Source: Oscillospiraceae bacterium
GTDB taxonomy: Bacteria > Bacillota > Clostridia > Oscillospirales > CAG-272
Length of the DNA: 21,730 nt
Direction: 5' to 3'
NCBI GenBank assembly: GCA_015065205.1
Contig: SVQS01000013.1
Span: forward strand, 1 to 21,730
Shown here: positions 6,860-14,012 of the stretch, one piece after another
How positions within the stretch are numbered: the stretch's first letter is position 1
Layout: each line of letters starts with the position of its first letter
Notes under the pieces: model-generated
What the model was told of the DNA's origin: nothing
What the model saw: only the letters and a program-made list of their open reading frames with translations
The model's database searches: none
Made by a program: the position numbers and the translations under genes

Positions 6860-7545
6860 TTACTTTCTCCTTTTGCCTCTACACTCTTCTTTTTTCTGTG
6901 TCTTGAGCGCTTTCTCTTTTTGCCGTCTTTGTGTGATGTGGGCGCGGCTTTTTTATTTTGGAGCTGATTTTGCACAGCAGTTGTCTCTCCTGAACACTCG
7001 GGATAGGCAATCATCAGCATTTCTCCGTCTATGTGGGCATCTGCACAAATTGCGCGCATCAGGTGCATGGTTGCAAGAGCATCACCGTCGCTGCGGTGTT
7101 GATTTTCGGGGGGAGCACCGCACCAAGCCACCACATATCCTGCAAGTCCGTGAGCCTCTTTGTGCTTGTCCGCACGGCGGCAAAGCTTTTCCATATCGAA
7201 CCAACGGTAAAGAATAGGGGAGAGCTCGTATCTTGTACACGCACGCCGCAAGGCCGTGATGTCATTGCTCACCGAAAAGCCAACGGCCACATCCACCGAT
7301 GCAAACAAATCCTTGATTACCTCATAGCGATCGGGAAAAAGTGGGCTTGTCTCAATGCTTTCCATTGGGTAAGCAAGAATATTTTTGGCAACGTATTCAT
7401 TCCACTCGCAATCGGGGTTGATGCAAATGTCGGTGGGACCTTCGAGAATATTGAATTCCTCGTCGGTTATTACATATCCAAACGAGAAAACCGACCCCGG
7501 AATTTTACCGTTTGCAAATTCCATATCAAAAAATAAGAGCTTCAA
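6856..7545 (-). CDS. DEDDh-type 3'-5' exonuclease-like protein, TTG start
   Basis: A 229-aa protein with an RNase H-like exonuclease core. The DEDDh residues are visible: D7 and E9 (FFDMEF), D95 (SNDITALRRAC), and H150 with D155 (HRSDGDALATMH). This pattern is shared by DnaQ/epsilon and related exonucleases. The open frame extends upstream, but homology begins exactly at a TTG (7545) preceded by AAGGTGGTGAG, so I chose TTG; the 48 extra residues would overlap the promoter. The last ~30 residues are very basic (KKRKRSRHRKKK), a likely nucleic-acid-binding tail that may have extended late. It could be a stand-alone proofreading, oligoribonuclease-like or sporulation-related exonuclease; the substrate is unknown. 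It is first in the operon with the coupled hydrolase. Confidence 0.82.
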   Translation of the reverse strand: MKLLFFDMEFANGKIPGSVFSFGYVITDEEFNILEGPTDICINPDCEWNEYVAKNILAYPMESIETSPLFPDRYEVIKDLFASVDVAVGFSVSNDITALRRACTRYELSPILYRWFDMEKLCRRADKHKEAHGLAGYVVAWCGAPPENQHRSDGDALATMHLMRAICADAHIDGEMLMIAYPECSGETTAVQNQLQNKKAAPTSHKDGKKRKRSRHRKKKSVEAKGESK

Positions 7546-7573
7546 AATCTCACCACCTTCTTCACCTGCTTCT

Positions 7574-7602
7574 ATTTTATCACGTTTGCACAAAAAATGC
7601 AA
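7574..7602 (-). promoter_or_regulatory. Promoter of the exonuclease-hydrolase operon
   Basis: On the minus strand TTGCAT (7597-7602), a 17-nt spacer and TAAAAT (7574-7579) lie 28 nt before the TTG start. This is divergent from the lipoprotein promoter at 7683. Confidence 0.75.
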
Positions 7603-7682
7603 CATTTTCTTGCAAACAAGTCCAAAAGATGTTTGAAAGGGTGAAAAAAGTATTAACAATGTATAAAATATCGTAACTTTTA

Positions 7683-7711
7683 TTGACAAAAGACACTTTT
7701 TGTGGTAAGAT
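7683..7711 (+). promoter_or_regulatory. Strong promoter of the DUF4886 lipoprotein operon
   Basis: TTGACA (7683-7688), exactly 17 nt, then TAAGAT (7706-7711), 53 nt before the ATG. The end of the -10 box overlaps the palindrome at 7710-7727. Confidence 0.88.
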
Positions 7712-7727
7712 GTACCTGAAGGTACAT
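7710..7727. promoter_or_regulatory. 18-bp palindrome at the transcription start, candidate operator
   Basis: ATGTACCT-ga-AGGTACAT has perfect 8-bp arms. It begins at the -10 box and covers the expected +1, the classic position for a repressor operator. It could also be a short 5' hairpin in the mRNA. No regulator gene is adjacent. Confidence 0.55.
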
Positions 7728-7764
7728 TTTGCCTAATTTATTCTTATCAAACGGAGGACACCCT

Positions 7765-8859
7765 ATGAAAAGAAGAACCCCCCTAATTGCCCTTGTTCTT
7801 GCGCTGGTTATGCTGATGAGCGCCTGTGCTATGCCCGGCATTCTCATCAATTCTCAAAAAAATCAAGAAGGAAACGAGTACAACGCAGATATGGAAAACG
7901 TAACAAACGCAACAGAGTCCAACGGCCGCATCTGGCCTTGGGAAGATCCCTCTATCACTCTCCCCGAATTCACCGGAACGGTTACCGAGCCCGGTAGTGT
8001 AACATCCCTCAAAATTATTGTTATGGGTGATGCAAGTGCTAAGGATGCTTGGGAATTTTTCCCGCAAATTGCAAAAGAAGCAGGAATCGACATCAAGATT
8101 TCCATCCTTTGCATGAATGTTAACAAAAGTCAACAAGCAAGCATCTACAATCACCGTTGGCAAAGCTTTAACTACACACACTATCAAAATACCGGTGACG
8201 GTTGGAAGACACTGAGCAATAGCACTTCAAGAACATCCGTTTTGAAGTCGGAAAACTGGCAATACTTTGTTATTAACCAAAGCATTTGGGATAGCGGTAA
8301 GGCGGACACAATCAATGCAGGCGACAACACCTTCTTAGCTGAGATTTGCCGTACTGTTAAAAACGATATCCCCGGCACTAAGGAAAAGTGCTTGTGGATG
8401 CAAACATGGGCTTACGAAGAGAATAGCCGTAACAACCTCTTTAACGGCTTTAAGGATTACGGTGAAAACCAAATGCAAATGTACAATGCTATCAACGACG
8501 CAATTCAAAACTACGTAGTTACTGAGTACTATTTCAAGCAAAAGAAGGGTGCAGAAGTCGCTACCAACGCACTTAAAGATAGCGTTATTCCCGTAGGCAC
8601 CGCTGTTCAAAATATGCGCGAGGCATATTGGAGTGACGGTCTTACCCGTGATGCAGAGTATCTTTCCAACACAGGTAAGGTTTTGGCAGCTTTGATGCTC
8701 TTCAAGTCTTTGACCGGTTATGATGTTAATGATTTGGAATTGAGCGATCCCGTATTCGACCACGCTCGTCCGCACCTTGGTGTTATCAAAGAATCTGTCA
8801 ATAACGCATACTTGAATCCTTACGCAGTAACGCCGTCTGTATATAATACCGCAGACTAA
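7765..8859 (+). CDS. DUF4886-like lipoprotein, predicted catalytically inactive paralogue
   Basis: A 364-aa protein with a lipoprotein signal peptide (KRR, hydrophobic core, lipobox MSAC with C21). The body aligns with the next gene: LKIIVMGD, GDGW, QMQMYNAI, VIPVGTAVQN and AYLNPY occur in the same order. The next gene has the SGNH nucleophile motif GNSFS, but here it is G88-D89-A90, so the Ser is Ala. The C-terminal D-x-x-H is D296-A-E-Y299, so the His is Tyr. It is therefore probably a secreted, membrane-anchored pseudoenzyme, perhaps a glycan-binding partner. GGAGG 8 nt before the ATG at 7765 supports that start over the ATG 36 nt upstream. It is first in a two-gene operon; the next start is 12 nt after its stop. 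Confidence 0.82.
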   Translation: MKRRTPLIALVLALVMLMSACAMPGILINSQKNQEGNEYNADMENVTNATESNGRIWPWEDPSITLPEFTGTVTEPGSVTSLKIIVMGDASAKDAWEFFPQIAKEAGIDIKISILCMNVNKSQQASIYNHRWQSFNYTHYQNTGDGWKTLSNSTSRTSVLKSENWQYFVINQSIWDSGKADTINAGDNTFLAEICRTVKNDIPGTKEKCLWMQTWAYEENSRNNLFNGFKDYGENQMQMYNAINDAIQNYVVTEYYFKQKKGAEVATNALKDSVIPVGTAVQNMREAYWSDGLTRDAEYLSNTGKVLAALMLFKSLTGYDVNDLELSDPVFDHARPHLGVIKESVNNAYLNPYAVTPSVYNTAD

Positions 8860-8871
8860 AAGAGACATAAG

Positions 8872-10173
8872 ATGAAACGTCTTGTATCTATCGTTGCTCT
8901 TCTATTAGTAACGGTTATGTTGTTTTCTGCTTGCAACAACAAACCGATTAACGAGAGTAAACCCGAAAATACTACCCCGGAGGTAACCACTCCTGAGGCG
9001 ACTACTCCTGAGGCGACTACTCCTGAGGCGACTACTCCTGAGGCGACTACTCCTGAGGCGACTACTCCTGAGGTAACTACGCCCGAGGCAACTACGCCCG
9101 AGTACACAACACCCGAGGAGACAACACCCGAGGAGACAACACCCGAGACGATTACATCCACGACCACCACCCTTGAGGAAACGACTCCCGAAGAGACCAC
9201 TCCCGAGGAGACAACGATTCCCGAACCCGTTGAATTAGCCCCTGGGTGTGAACACGAATTCACAAGCCGCATCGTTCTGGAGCAGGTAACTACAAAAGAA
9301 GATGGTAAAATTGCCAATGTTTGCGGCAAATGTGGGGGATGGCAAGAAGAAACTCTTGCGGCAGTAAAGTCTCTTAAGATTTTGGCTATCGGTAACAGCT
9401 TTAGTGACAATGCAATGCAATATTTGGCTATCCTTGCAAAAGAGCTGGGGATTGAAGAGATTATTCTTGGCAAGCTTTACAGAGGTAGCTGTACCGTTGA
9501 TAGGCACTGGAGCGATGCACAGGCGGGCAATAACTATGAGCGATTTGACCTGAATCTTGGTGACGGCTGGGTATCACAATCACAAAAAACGTTGATTCAC
9601 GCGCTTAAGCTTTATGATTGGGATATTATTACAATGCAGCAGTCCAGTGGGTATAGCGGACAGGCGAGCTCGCTTGGCAATTTGCAAAATCTCATTGATT
9701 ATGTAAATGCCAACAAAACAAACCCCAATGCAAAGCTGTATTGGCATATGACTTGGGCATATTCTCAATTTACCGCTCACGGTAGTTTTGCCAATTATAA
9801 CAAAGACCAAATGACAATGTATAATGCCATTGTGGATGTAACAAAAAATCATATCGTTACCAATCAAAGCTTTACCGGTATTATTCCTGCGGGCACTGCA
9901 GTGCAGAATTATCGCGATAAGGATATTAACAATTCGAGTATCGAGACGAAGTATATCACCATTTCAGATGGATATCATCTGCAAACATATGCAAGAGTGG
10001 CTGCATCCTTGACTTGGCTCAGAACGCTGACAGGTTTGAGTTTGGACGCTATTACCTGCACATCTCACAATGATGTCAAATTTGTTAAGGATTATCAGTT
10101 GCGATATCTCAAAAAAGCAGCGGAGGCCGCTTATCTCAATCCCTATGAGGTAACGTATGTGTACAGCGGCTAA
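8872..10173 (+). CDS. DUF4886 SGNH-like lipoprotein with TTPE-repeat stalk
   Basis: A 433-aa surface lipoprotein. Signal peptide with lipobox FSAC (C21). Residues about 34-118 are a low-complexity stalk of TTPEA/TTPEE units. A small C-x-H ... C-x2-C module follows (C126, H128, C151, C154), a likely metal-binding knuckle of a type seen in surface proteins of gut Clostridia. The C-terminal domain is DUF4886: G174-N175-S176-F-S as nucleophile block and D366-G-Y-H369 as the catalytic D/H pair, resembling SGNH esterases. I infer a cell-surface esterase acting on polysaccharide or wall acyl groups; the substrate is unknown. There is no strong ribosome binding site before its ATG, so it likely relies on coupling to the upstream paralogue. 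Confidence 0.85.
   Translation: MKRLVSIVALLLVTVMLFSACNNKPINESKPENTTPEVTTPEATTPEATTPEATTPEATTPEATTPEVTTPEATTPEYTTPEETTPEETTPETITSTTTTLEETTPEETTPEETTIPEPVELAPGCEHEFTSRIVLEQVTTKEDGKIANVCGKCGGWQEETLAAVKSLKILAIGNSFSDNAMQYLAILAKELGIEEIILGKLYRGSCTVDRHWSDAQAGNNYERFDLNLGDGWVSQSQKTLIHALKLYDWDIITMQQSSGYSGQASSLGNLQNLIDYVNANKTNPNAKLYWHMTWAYSQFTAHGSFANYNKDQMTMYNAIVDVTKNHIVTNQSFTGIIPAGTAVQNYRDKDINNSSIETKYITISDGYHLQTYARVAASLTWLRTLTGLSLDAITCTSHNDVKFVKDYQLRYLKKAAEAAYLNPYEVTYVYSG
8986..9075 (+). repeat. 15-bp in-frame tandem repeat encoding TTPEA
   Basis: Four identical units of ACTACTCCTGAGGCG (9001-9060) are flanked by near-identical units at 8986-9000 and 9061-9075; diverged copies go on to about 9219. The unit is a multiple of three, so copy-number change would alter stalk length without breaking the frame. 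Confidence 0.9.
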
Positions 10174-10191
10174 AAAGACACATTATTTATC

Positions 10192-10221
10192 AAATGCGCC
10201 ACCCAACGGTGGCGCATTTTT
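10192..10221 (+). terminator. Terminator of the DUF4886 operon
   Basis: AAATGCGCCACC-caac-GGTGGCGCATTT followed by TT; a strong 12-bp stem 19 nt after the stop codon. Confidence 0.88.
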
Positions 10222-10249
10222 GAAATAAACGGAGGCTTTTAGAGTCATT

Positions 10250-10831
10250 ATGAAAATTTACGATATTTCGCAAGAGCTTTTCTCTTGTGTGGTTTTTCCG
10301 GGAGACCCCGCACCCGTGCGTGAGCGGATATCCTCGATGGATGACGGGGCGCTCTATAATCTGACCGCACTTTCACTTTGTGCGCACAACGGAACACACG
10401 TGGATGCTCCGTATCATTTTATCAATGATGGCAAAACTGTAGAACAGCTACCGCTTCAAAAAACGGTCGGTTGGGCGTATGTAGCACATGAAGATGGCTT
10501 TGTCTTGGCAGAGGATGCTCACCGTATTCTCGAAAATGCGAAAAAAGCAAATCCCGAGTCCGCCAAGCGCATTTTGATAGGTGGCAAGGTGACCGTAACC
10601 GAAGAAGCCGCACGCGTGTTTGCCGAAGCGAAGATTGACCTTTTGGGCAACGAATCGCAAACCGTAGGTCCAGAGGATTCCCCTATGCAGGTGCATTTGA
10701 CACTCTTGGGAGCGGAAGTCGTGCTCCTTGAAGGCATCCGCCTTGGTGACGTTCCACGGGCGTATATTTGCTCTCTGCCGCGCCGCTCTCGCTTGCGGGG
10801 AGTGACGGCGCGCCTTGCCGTGCGGTTTTAA
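10250..10831 (+). CDS. Cyclase/kynurenine-formamidase-like protein, 3' frameshift likely
   Basis: A 193-aa protein as read. The cyclase-family metal motif is clear: H46-N-G-T-H50-V-D52-A-P-Y-H56-F. The family includes kynurenine formamidase and other metal-dependent amidohydrolase-like enzymes. The last 16 residues (RRSRLRGVTARLAVRF) do not fit. From 10783 a shifted frame reads PLSLAGSDGAPCRAVLMELWK and stops at 10846-10848, which matches the family's usual GxDGxPxRA ending. This implies a 5-nt insertion (about 10781-10785, CGCCG within CCGCGCCG), so the gene is either recently broken at its end or carries a sequencing error. The intended stop would leave 19 nt to the next start. GGAGG is 14 nt upstream, which is long. 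Confidence 0.82.
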   Translation: MKIYDISQELFSCVVFPGDPAPVRERISSMDDGALYNLTALSLCAHNGTHVDAPYHFINDGKTVEQLPLQKTVGWAYVAHEDGFVLAEDAHRILENAKKANPESAKRILIGGKVTVTEEAARVFAEAKIDLLGNESQTVGPEDSPMQVHLTLLGAEVVLLEGIRLGDVPRAYICSLPRRSRLRGVTARLAVRF

Positions 10832-10867
10832 TGGAACTTTGGAAATAGATAATGAAAGGATAATATA

Positions 10868-11992
10868 ATGAAAAAAATTCAAAAGTCTATTCACCCCGAT
10901 GACGATTTGCATTATCAAAAAATGGGACTCAAACGTGGGCACGTGGAGCTTTGGGAGGACGGCGCGCGTGTTGACGGTTCCAAAGGCACTTACGAATGGT
11001 GGTACTACGATTCTCACTATCCGGACGGAACCATTCTTGTCATCTTCCTGTATTCCAAAAATCCCATCAGCGTAAATGGACCCATCAAGCCGATGTCTAC
11101 CATCGAGCTGACTCTCCCCGATGGAAGGAAGTTCTCCGAGGAGGTTTATGCTACACTTTCCGAAAGCCATTATGCCAAAGAGCAATGTGATGTTAAGGTT
11201 GGCGACTGTTGGTGCAAAGGTGACTTGAAGCACTATGACGTTGTATTCAAGGGCAAAACCTTGTCGGCAACGCTCACGCTTGACGGTACCATTCCCGCAT
11301 GGCGTTCGCAAACGGGAAGCATCTTCTTTGGCGATAAGGAGGAGCATTATTTTGCTTGGCTTCCTGCCATTCCCGAGGGCAAGGCTGTTGCAGATGTTAC
11401 CTATGATGGGGGCAAAACGCTTCATCTTGAGGGATCGGGTTATCACGACCACAACTGGGGCAACATTTCCATGCTTAAATTGATGCACCATTGGTATTGG
11501 GGCAGAGCCAAGATCGGCGACTACAAGGTTATTTCTTCTTGGATCACCGCAGGCAAGAAATACGGATATAAGGACCACGACGTCTTTATGATCGCCAAAG
11601 GCGGCGAGATCTTGGGGGATAACTCTAACCATACCCTCAAATTCAAGCCCGAGGGAAGATACATTGATGAGCAAACGGGAAAGCCCGTCTACAATAAAGT
11701 CATTTATGAATACATCACCGAGAAAGGTGAGGAGTACCGCATCACCTATGACCGCCACGGCGATATCAATAAGACTTGTTTTGTAGATGTTCTCCCCAAA
11801 CCGCTCGGCACTCTCGCAAAGCTTGTTGGTTTTGACGGCGGATATCTGCGTTTTGAGGGGACTGCTACCATTGAGAAAATCGAAGGTGGAGAAATCATAG
11901 AATGTGTCAGTGACCCCGCTGTTTGGGAGTTGATGTATTTTGGTAAATCCTGCGCCGATGAAATATATCGCTCTTATATTGATTTTCATTAA
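10868..11992 (+). CDS. AttH/CrtC-type lipocalin-like protein
   Basis: A 374-aa protein without a signal peptide. It has the marks of the AttH/CrtC (hydroxyneurosporene synthase-like) double lipocalin fold: YEWWYYD at residues 42-48, a tryptophan-rich beta-sheet body, and Y192-H-D-H-N-W-G198 followed by HHWYWGRAKIGDYKVISSW. The known members include carotenoid hydratases and pericyclase-like enzymes, but many homologues in anaerobes have no assigned reaction; I do not infer carotenoids here. AAAGGA 7 nt before the ATG fixes the start. It follows the cyclase-like gene closely in the same direction, and both probably share a transcript that ends at 12043, which suggests a joint small-molecule pathway. 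Confidence 0.8.
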   Translation: MKKIQKSIHPDDDLHYQKMGLKRGHVELWEDGARVDGSKGTYEWWYYDSHYPDGTILVIFLYSKNPISVNGPIKPMSTIELTLPDGRKFSEEVYATLSESHYAKEQCDVKVGDCWCKGDLKHYDVVFKGKTLSATLTLDGTIPAWRSQTGSIFFGDKEEHYFAWLPAIPEGKAVADVTYDGGKTLHLEGSGYHDHNWGNISMLKLMHHWYWGRAKIGDYKVISSWITAGKKYGYKDHDVFMIAKGGEILGDNSNHTLKFKPEGRYIDEQTGKPVYNKVIYEYITEKGEEYRITYDRHGDINKTCFVDVLPKPLGTLAKLVGFDGGYLRFEGTATIEKIEGGEIIECVSDPAVWELMYFGKSCADEIYRSYIDFH

Positions 11993-11998
11993 AAATAG

Positions 11999-12043
11999 CG
12001 AAAACGCACGCCCAACCATCAAACGGTTGGGCGTGCGTTTTCG
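11999..12043. terminator. Strong bidirectional terminator
   Basis: CGAAAACGCACGCCCAACC pairs perfectly with GGTTGGGCGTGCGTTTTCG around a seven-base loop. A and T runs sit inside the stem on both sides. It separates the plus-strand AttH-like gene from the convergent small gene ending at 12060. Confidence 0.9.
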
Positions 12044-12059
12044 TTGTTTCTTTCATATT

Positions 12060-12278
12060 TCAATCCTTTTTCAAACCAATGATGTCGCCCTCGGGAACAT
12101 CATAGATGAGAGCAGGGCATTGACCGCCTATTTGAATGGTATAGGAAACAGCCCCGGACTTGTCGACCGTGGCGTCATAAATCCACCCAAAGCGCATCTC
12201 ACCTCGATGATAAAAGTTGACGAAATCTTTTTCCTTATATTTTGCCGTCGCAGGATATTTCTTTTTGAAAGGCCACAT
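12060..12278 (-). CDS. Small conserved-looking protein, unknown function
   Basis: A 72-aa protein. It begins MWPFKKK and then has alternating beta-strand-like segments (KDFVNFYHRGEMRFGWIYDA; VSYTIQIGG) with the look of an SH3-like or KOW-like barrel. No membrane segment or signal is seen. CGAGGT 8 nt before the ATG and a near-perfect promoter (12313-12341) argue that it is real. It is monocistronic. I do not recognise the family. Confidence 0.75.
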   Translation of the reverse strand: MWPFKKKYPATAKYKEKDFVNFYHRGEMRFGWIYDATVDKSGAVSYTIQIGGQCPALIYDVPEGDIIGLKKD

Positions 12279-12312
12279 GGCATTTACCTCGTGCTAAAAG
12301 TTTTCTACCATT

Positions 12313-12341
12313 ATTATAACATAAGGGTTAGGCGTTTGCAA
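12313..12341 (-). promoter_or_regulatory. Promoter of the 72-aa gene
   Basis: On the minus strand TTGCAA (12336-12341), a 17-nt spacer and TATAAT (12313-12318), 34 nt before the ATG. Confidence 0.85.
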
Positions 12342-12353
12342 GGGGAAAAAGTA

Positions 12354-12383
12354 AACAAGGGATAGCACGTGCTATCCCTTGTT
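12354..12383. terminator. Perfect 30-bp palindromic terminator
   Basis: AACAAGGGATAGCAC and its exact reverse complement form one uninterrupted palindrome directly after the stop of the minus-strand two-TM gene. The GGGATAG/CTATCCC stem echoes the hairpins at 71-96 and 1969-1995. Confidence 0.8.
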
Positions 12384-12386
12384 ACT

Positions 12387-12962
12387 TTATGCTTTATAAT
12401 TGTAGATTTTGGGACTGAATAACATTACGATGTGTTCTGGCGTGTTGTTGTATGAAACAACAATCAGTTTATTTCCAATATGCGAAATTTGTGCTGCGGT
12501 ATTGACGTGCGTTTCTTTGTATTCGGCGGCATTTACAATAAATTTTTTGCCACTTTGAAATTCAAAAACGTGATTAAAATAGGGGCGATGAATTAAGCTT
12601 GAAATGGGGAATCTTATGTCAAATCTTAAAAAGAATTGCCAAAAGCTAAACTTAAAATCTTCCATTTTAATTAAATTTTCCTCACCAATCGAAAATTCGC
12701 CGCGACGAGCTTTGCCCAAATGAATTGTTCCGCGAATTATATCTATGCCGCAGATAATTGCAAATCCCACCAGGGCAACAAGCAGAAAAATGGAAGGGAA
12801 AGAAGTCGGGGATGTTGTTACACAAGCCAAAAGGTACATCAAACCGAATACAATGGATACCGGAATAAGAAGCAATGTCGCACCGATAATTGGACGTTTT
12901 GCTTCACGTATCAGTTTTTGCTGAATGATGTCTCTTGTCAGAATTTCTCTTTCGTCTTTCAT
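12387..12962 (-). CDS. Two-TM membrane protein, unknown function
   Basis: A 191-aa protein from the ATG at 12962. Two strong hydrophobic segments lie at about residues 25-49 and 57-84, followed by a soluble domain of about 105 residues with beta-strand character (FEFQSGKKFIVNAAEY; NKLIVVSYNN). The topology recalls small PH-like membrane proteins, but I do not recognise it. The frame extends to an ATG at 13025, which would overlap YitT by 35 nt; the ATG at 12962 has AGAAAGAGAG just upstream and leaves a normal 28-nt gap, so I prefer it. It is the second gene of the YitT operon. Confidence 0.75.
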   Translation of the reverse strand: MKDEREILTRDIIQQKLIREAKRPIIGATLLLIPVSIVFGLMYLLACVTTSPTSFPSIFLLVALVGFAIICGIDIIRGTIHLGKARRGEFSIGEENLIKMEDFKFSFWQFFLRFDIRFPISSLIHRPYFNHVFEFQSGKKFIVNAAEYKETHVNTAAQISHIGNKLIVVSYNNTPEHIVMLFSPKIYNYKA

Positions 12963-12990
12963 ATATCTCTCTTTCTCTTGAGAAGAAAAC

Positions 12991-13875
12991 TCAAGCTCGT
13001 CTTTTAAAGTTCCCAAACACCTCATTCACCTTTTCAAAGCTGGCAAAGGTATCGGGATAGTTTTTGAGAATTTTCATCATCACACCGATCTGTCGTTTGT
13101 TGATGATGCAAACCAACATATATTTATCGGTATCCGAGTACATTCCGTGAACGCGAATTTCGGTAACACCGTGGTGCAAGCGAGTGAGCAGTTCTTTGGA
13201 AAGTTCGTCGGGATGATTGGTAATGATTTCAAATTTATACCCATTCCTAATGCCGCTGAGTCCGTGGTCTACAATAACGTTTGCGATAAACAAGTTGAGC
13301 AGCGTACAAATAACGGGAGTAATTTTCATTCCGTATACAAAGAATGCAATCAGCACTACACTGGTATCCATAACAAAAGAAACGTAGGCGATGTTTTTTT
13401 CAGGCTTGAATTTTTTGATCAAGGCAGATATGCCATATGTACCGCCGCTGGCACCAAATTGCTTCAGCATTAGCGAAAAACCAAATCCCGAAATAACTCC
13501 CGTTGCAATGCAGGCAAAAACAATGTTAAAATCCTCTTGGTTATTTGCTAAACTATAAGGGAGCACGCCGATTGCTTCGTAAAGGCGTGGGATAAATGAT
13601 TGGACAACCATATACAAGCTCAAAATTGCGCCAAGCTTTTTGTTGATAAAGGCACTAACCAAAACAAAGATTGGTAAATTGAAAGCGATCATCAAAATAG
13701 ACCAGCTGATCTTATCTTCAAGCAGATGGTGCGTGATGGTTGCAAGACCTCCTACGCCCCCGGGAGCAAATCCGTTGCTGTTTTGAAAGAAATGATATGC
13801 GGTGCCAACAATAGCGCCTGCCGTTATTGCACATAACAAATCAACGATAAGGTTTGTCAAGTCCTTTTTTTTCAT
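12991..13875 (-). CDS. YitT family membrane protein
   Basis: A 294-aa protein. Five or six hydrophobic segments (about residues 8-200) carry YitT/DUF161 features: GAIVGTAYHFF, GGVGGLATI, then GFGFSLMLKQFGASGGTYG. The C-terminal ~80 residues are the DUF2179 domain (FEIITNHPDELSKELL ... HGVTEIRVHGMYSDTDKYML). YitT proteins are abundant in Firmicutes as putative transporters of unknown substrate. AGGAG 10 nt before the ATG and a perfect-consensus promoter (13922-13950) support the start. It is first in a two-gene operon with the two-TM protein. Confidence 0.92.
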   Translation of the reverse strand: MKKKDLTNLIVDLLCAITAGAIVGTAYHFFQNSNGFAPGGVGGLATITHHLLEDKISWSILMIAFNLPIFVLVSAFINKKLGAILSLYMVVQSFIPRLYEAIGVLPYSLANNQEDFNIVFACIATGVISGFGFSLMLKQFGASGGTYGISALIKKFKPEKNIAYVSFVMDTSVVLIAFFVYGMKITPVICTLLNLFIANVIVDHGLSGIRNGYKFEIITNHPDELSKELLTRLHHGVTEIRVHGMYSDTDKYMLVCIINKRQIGVMMKILKNYPDTFASFEKVNEVFGNFKRRA

Positions 13876-13921
13876 CGTGTTTTAGCTCCTGTATGATTTT
13901 TTGGGGGGCTTTTACGCTAAC

Positions 13922-13950
13922 ATTATAATATGAATCTATCTATTTGTCAA
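13922..13950 (-). promoter_or_regulatory. Perfect-consensus promoter of the yitT operon
   Basis: On the minus strand TTGACA (13945-13950), 17 nt, TATAAT (13922-13927). Matches sigma-A consensus at all 12 positions. Confidence 0.92.
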
Positions 13951-14012
13951 TAGAATGATGAAAAAAGGCGATAGAGGAAAAAGACAAAGTAAAAAAGCAG
14001 GTAGCAATCGCC

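Noticed and set aside
7546..7689. 48-residue N-terminal extension of the exonuclease from an ATG at 7689
   Set aside because: It would cover the operon's own promoter; the TTG at 7545 has a ribosome binding site and matches where the family fold begins.
8986..9219. CRISPR-like periodic repeat
   Set aside because: Contiguous 15-bp units without spacers, in frame in a coding stalk.
10448..12022. A 524-aa open frame on the minus strand
   Set aside because: It lies wholly antisense to the cyclase-like and AttH-like genes, has no ribosome binding site or protein-like composition, and is a shadow of their codon usage.
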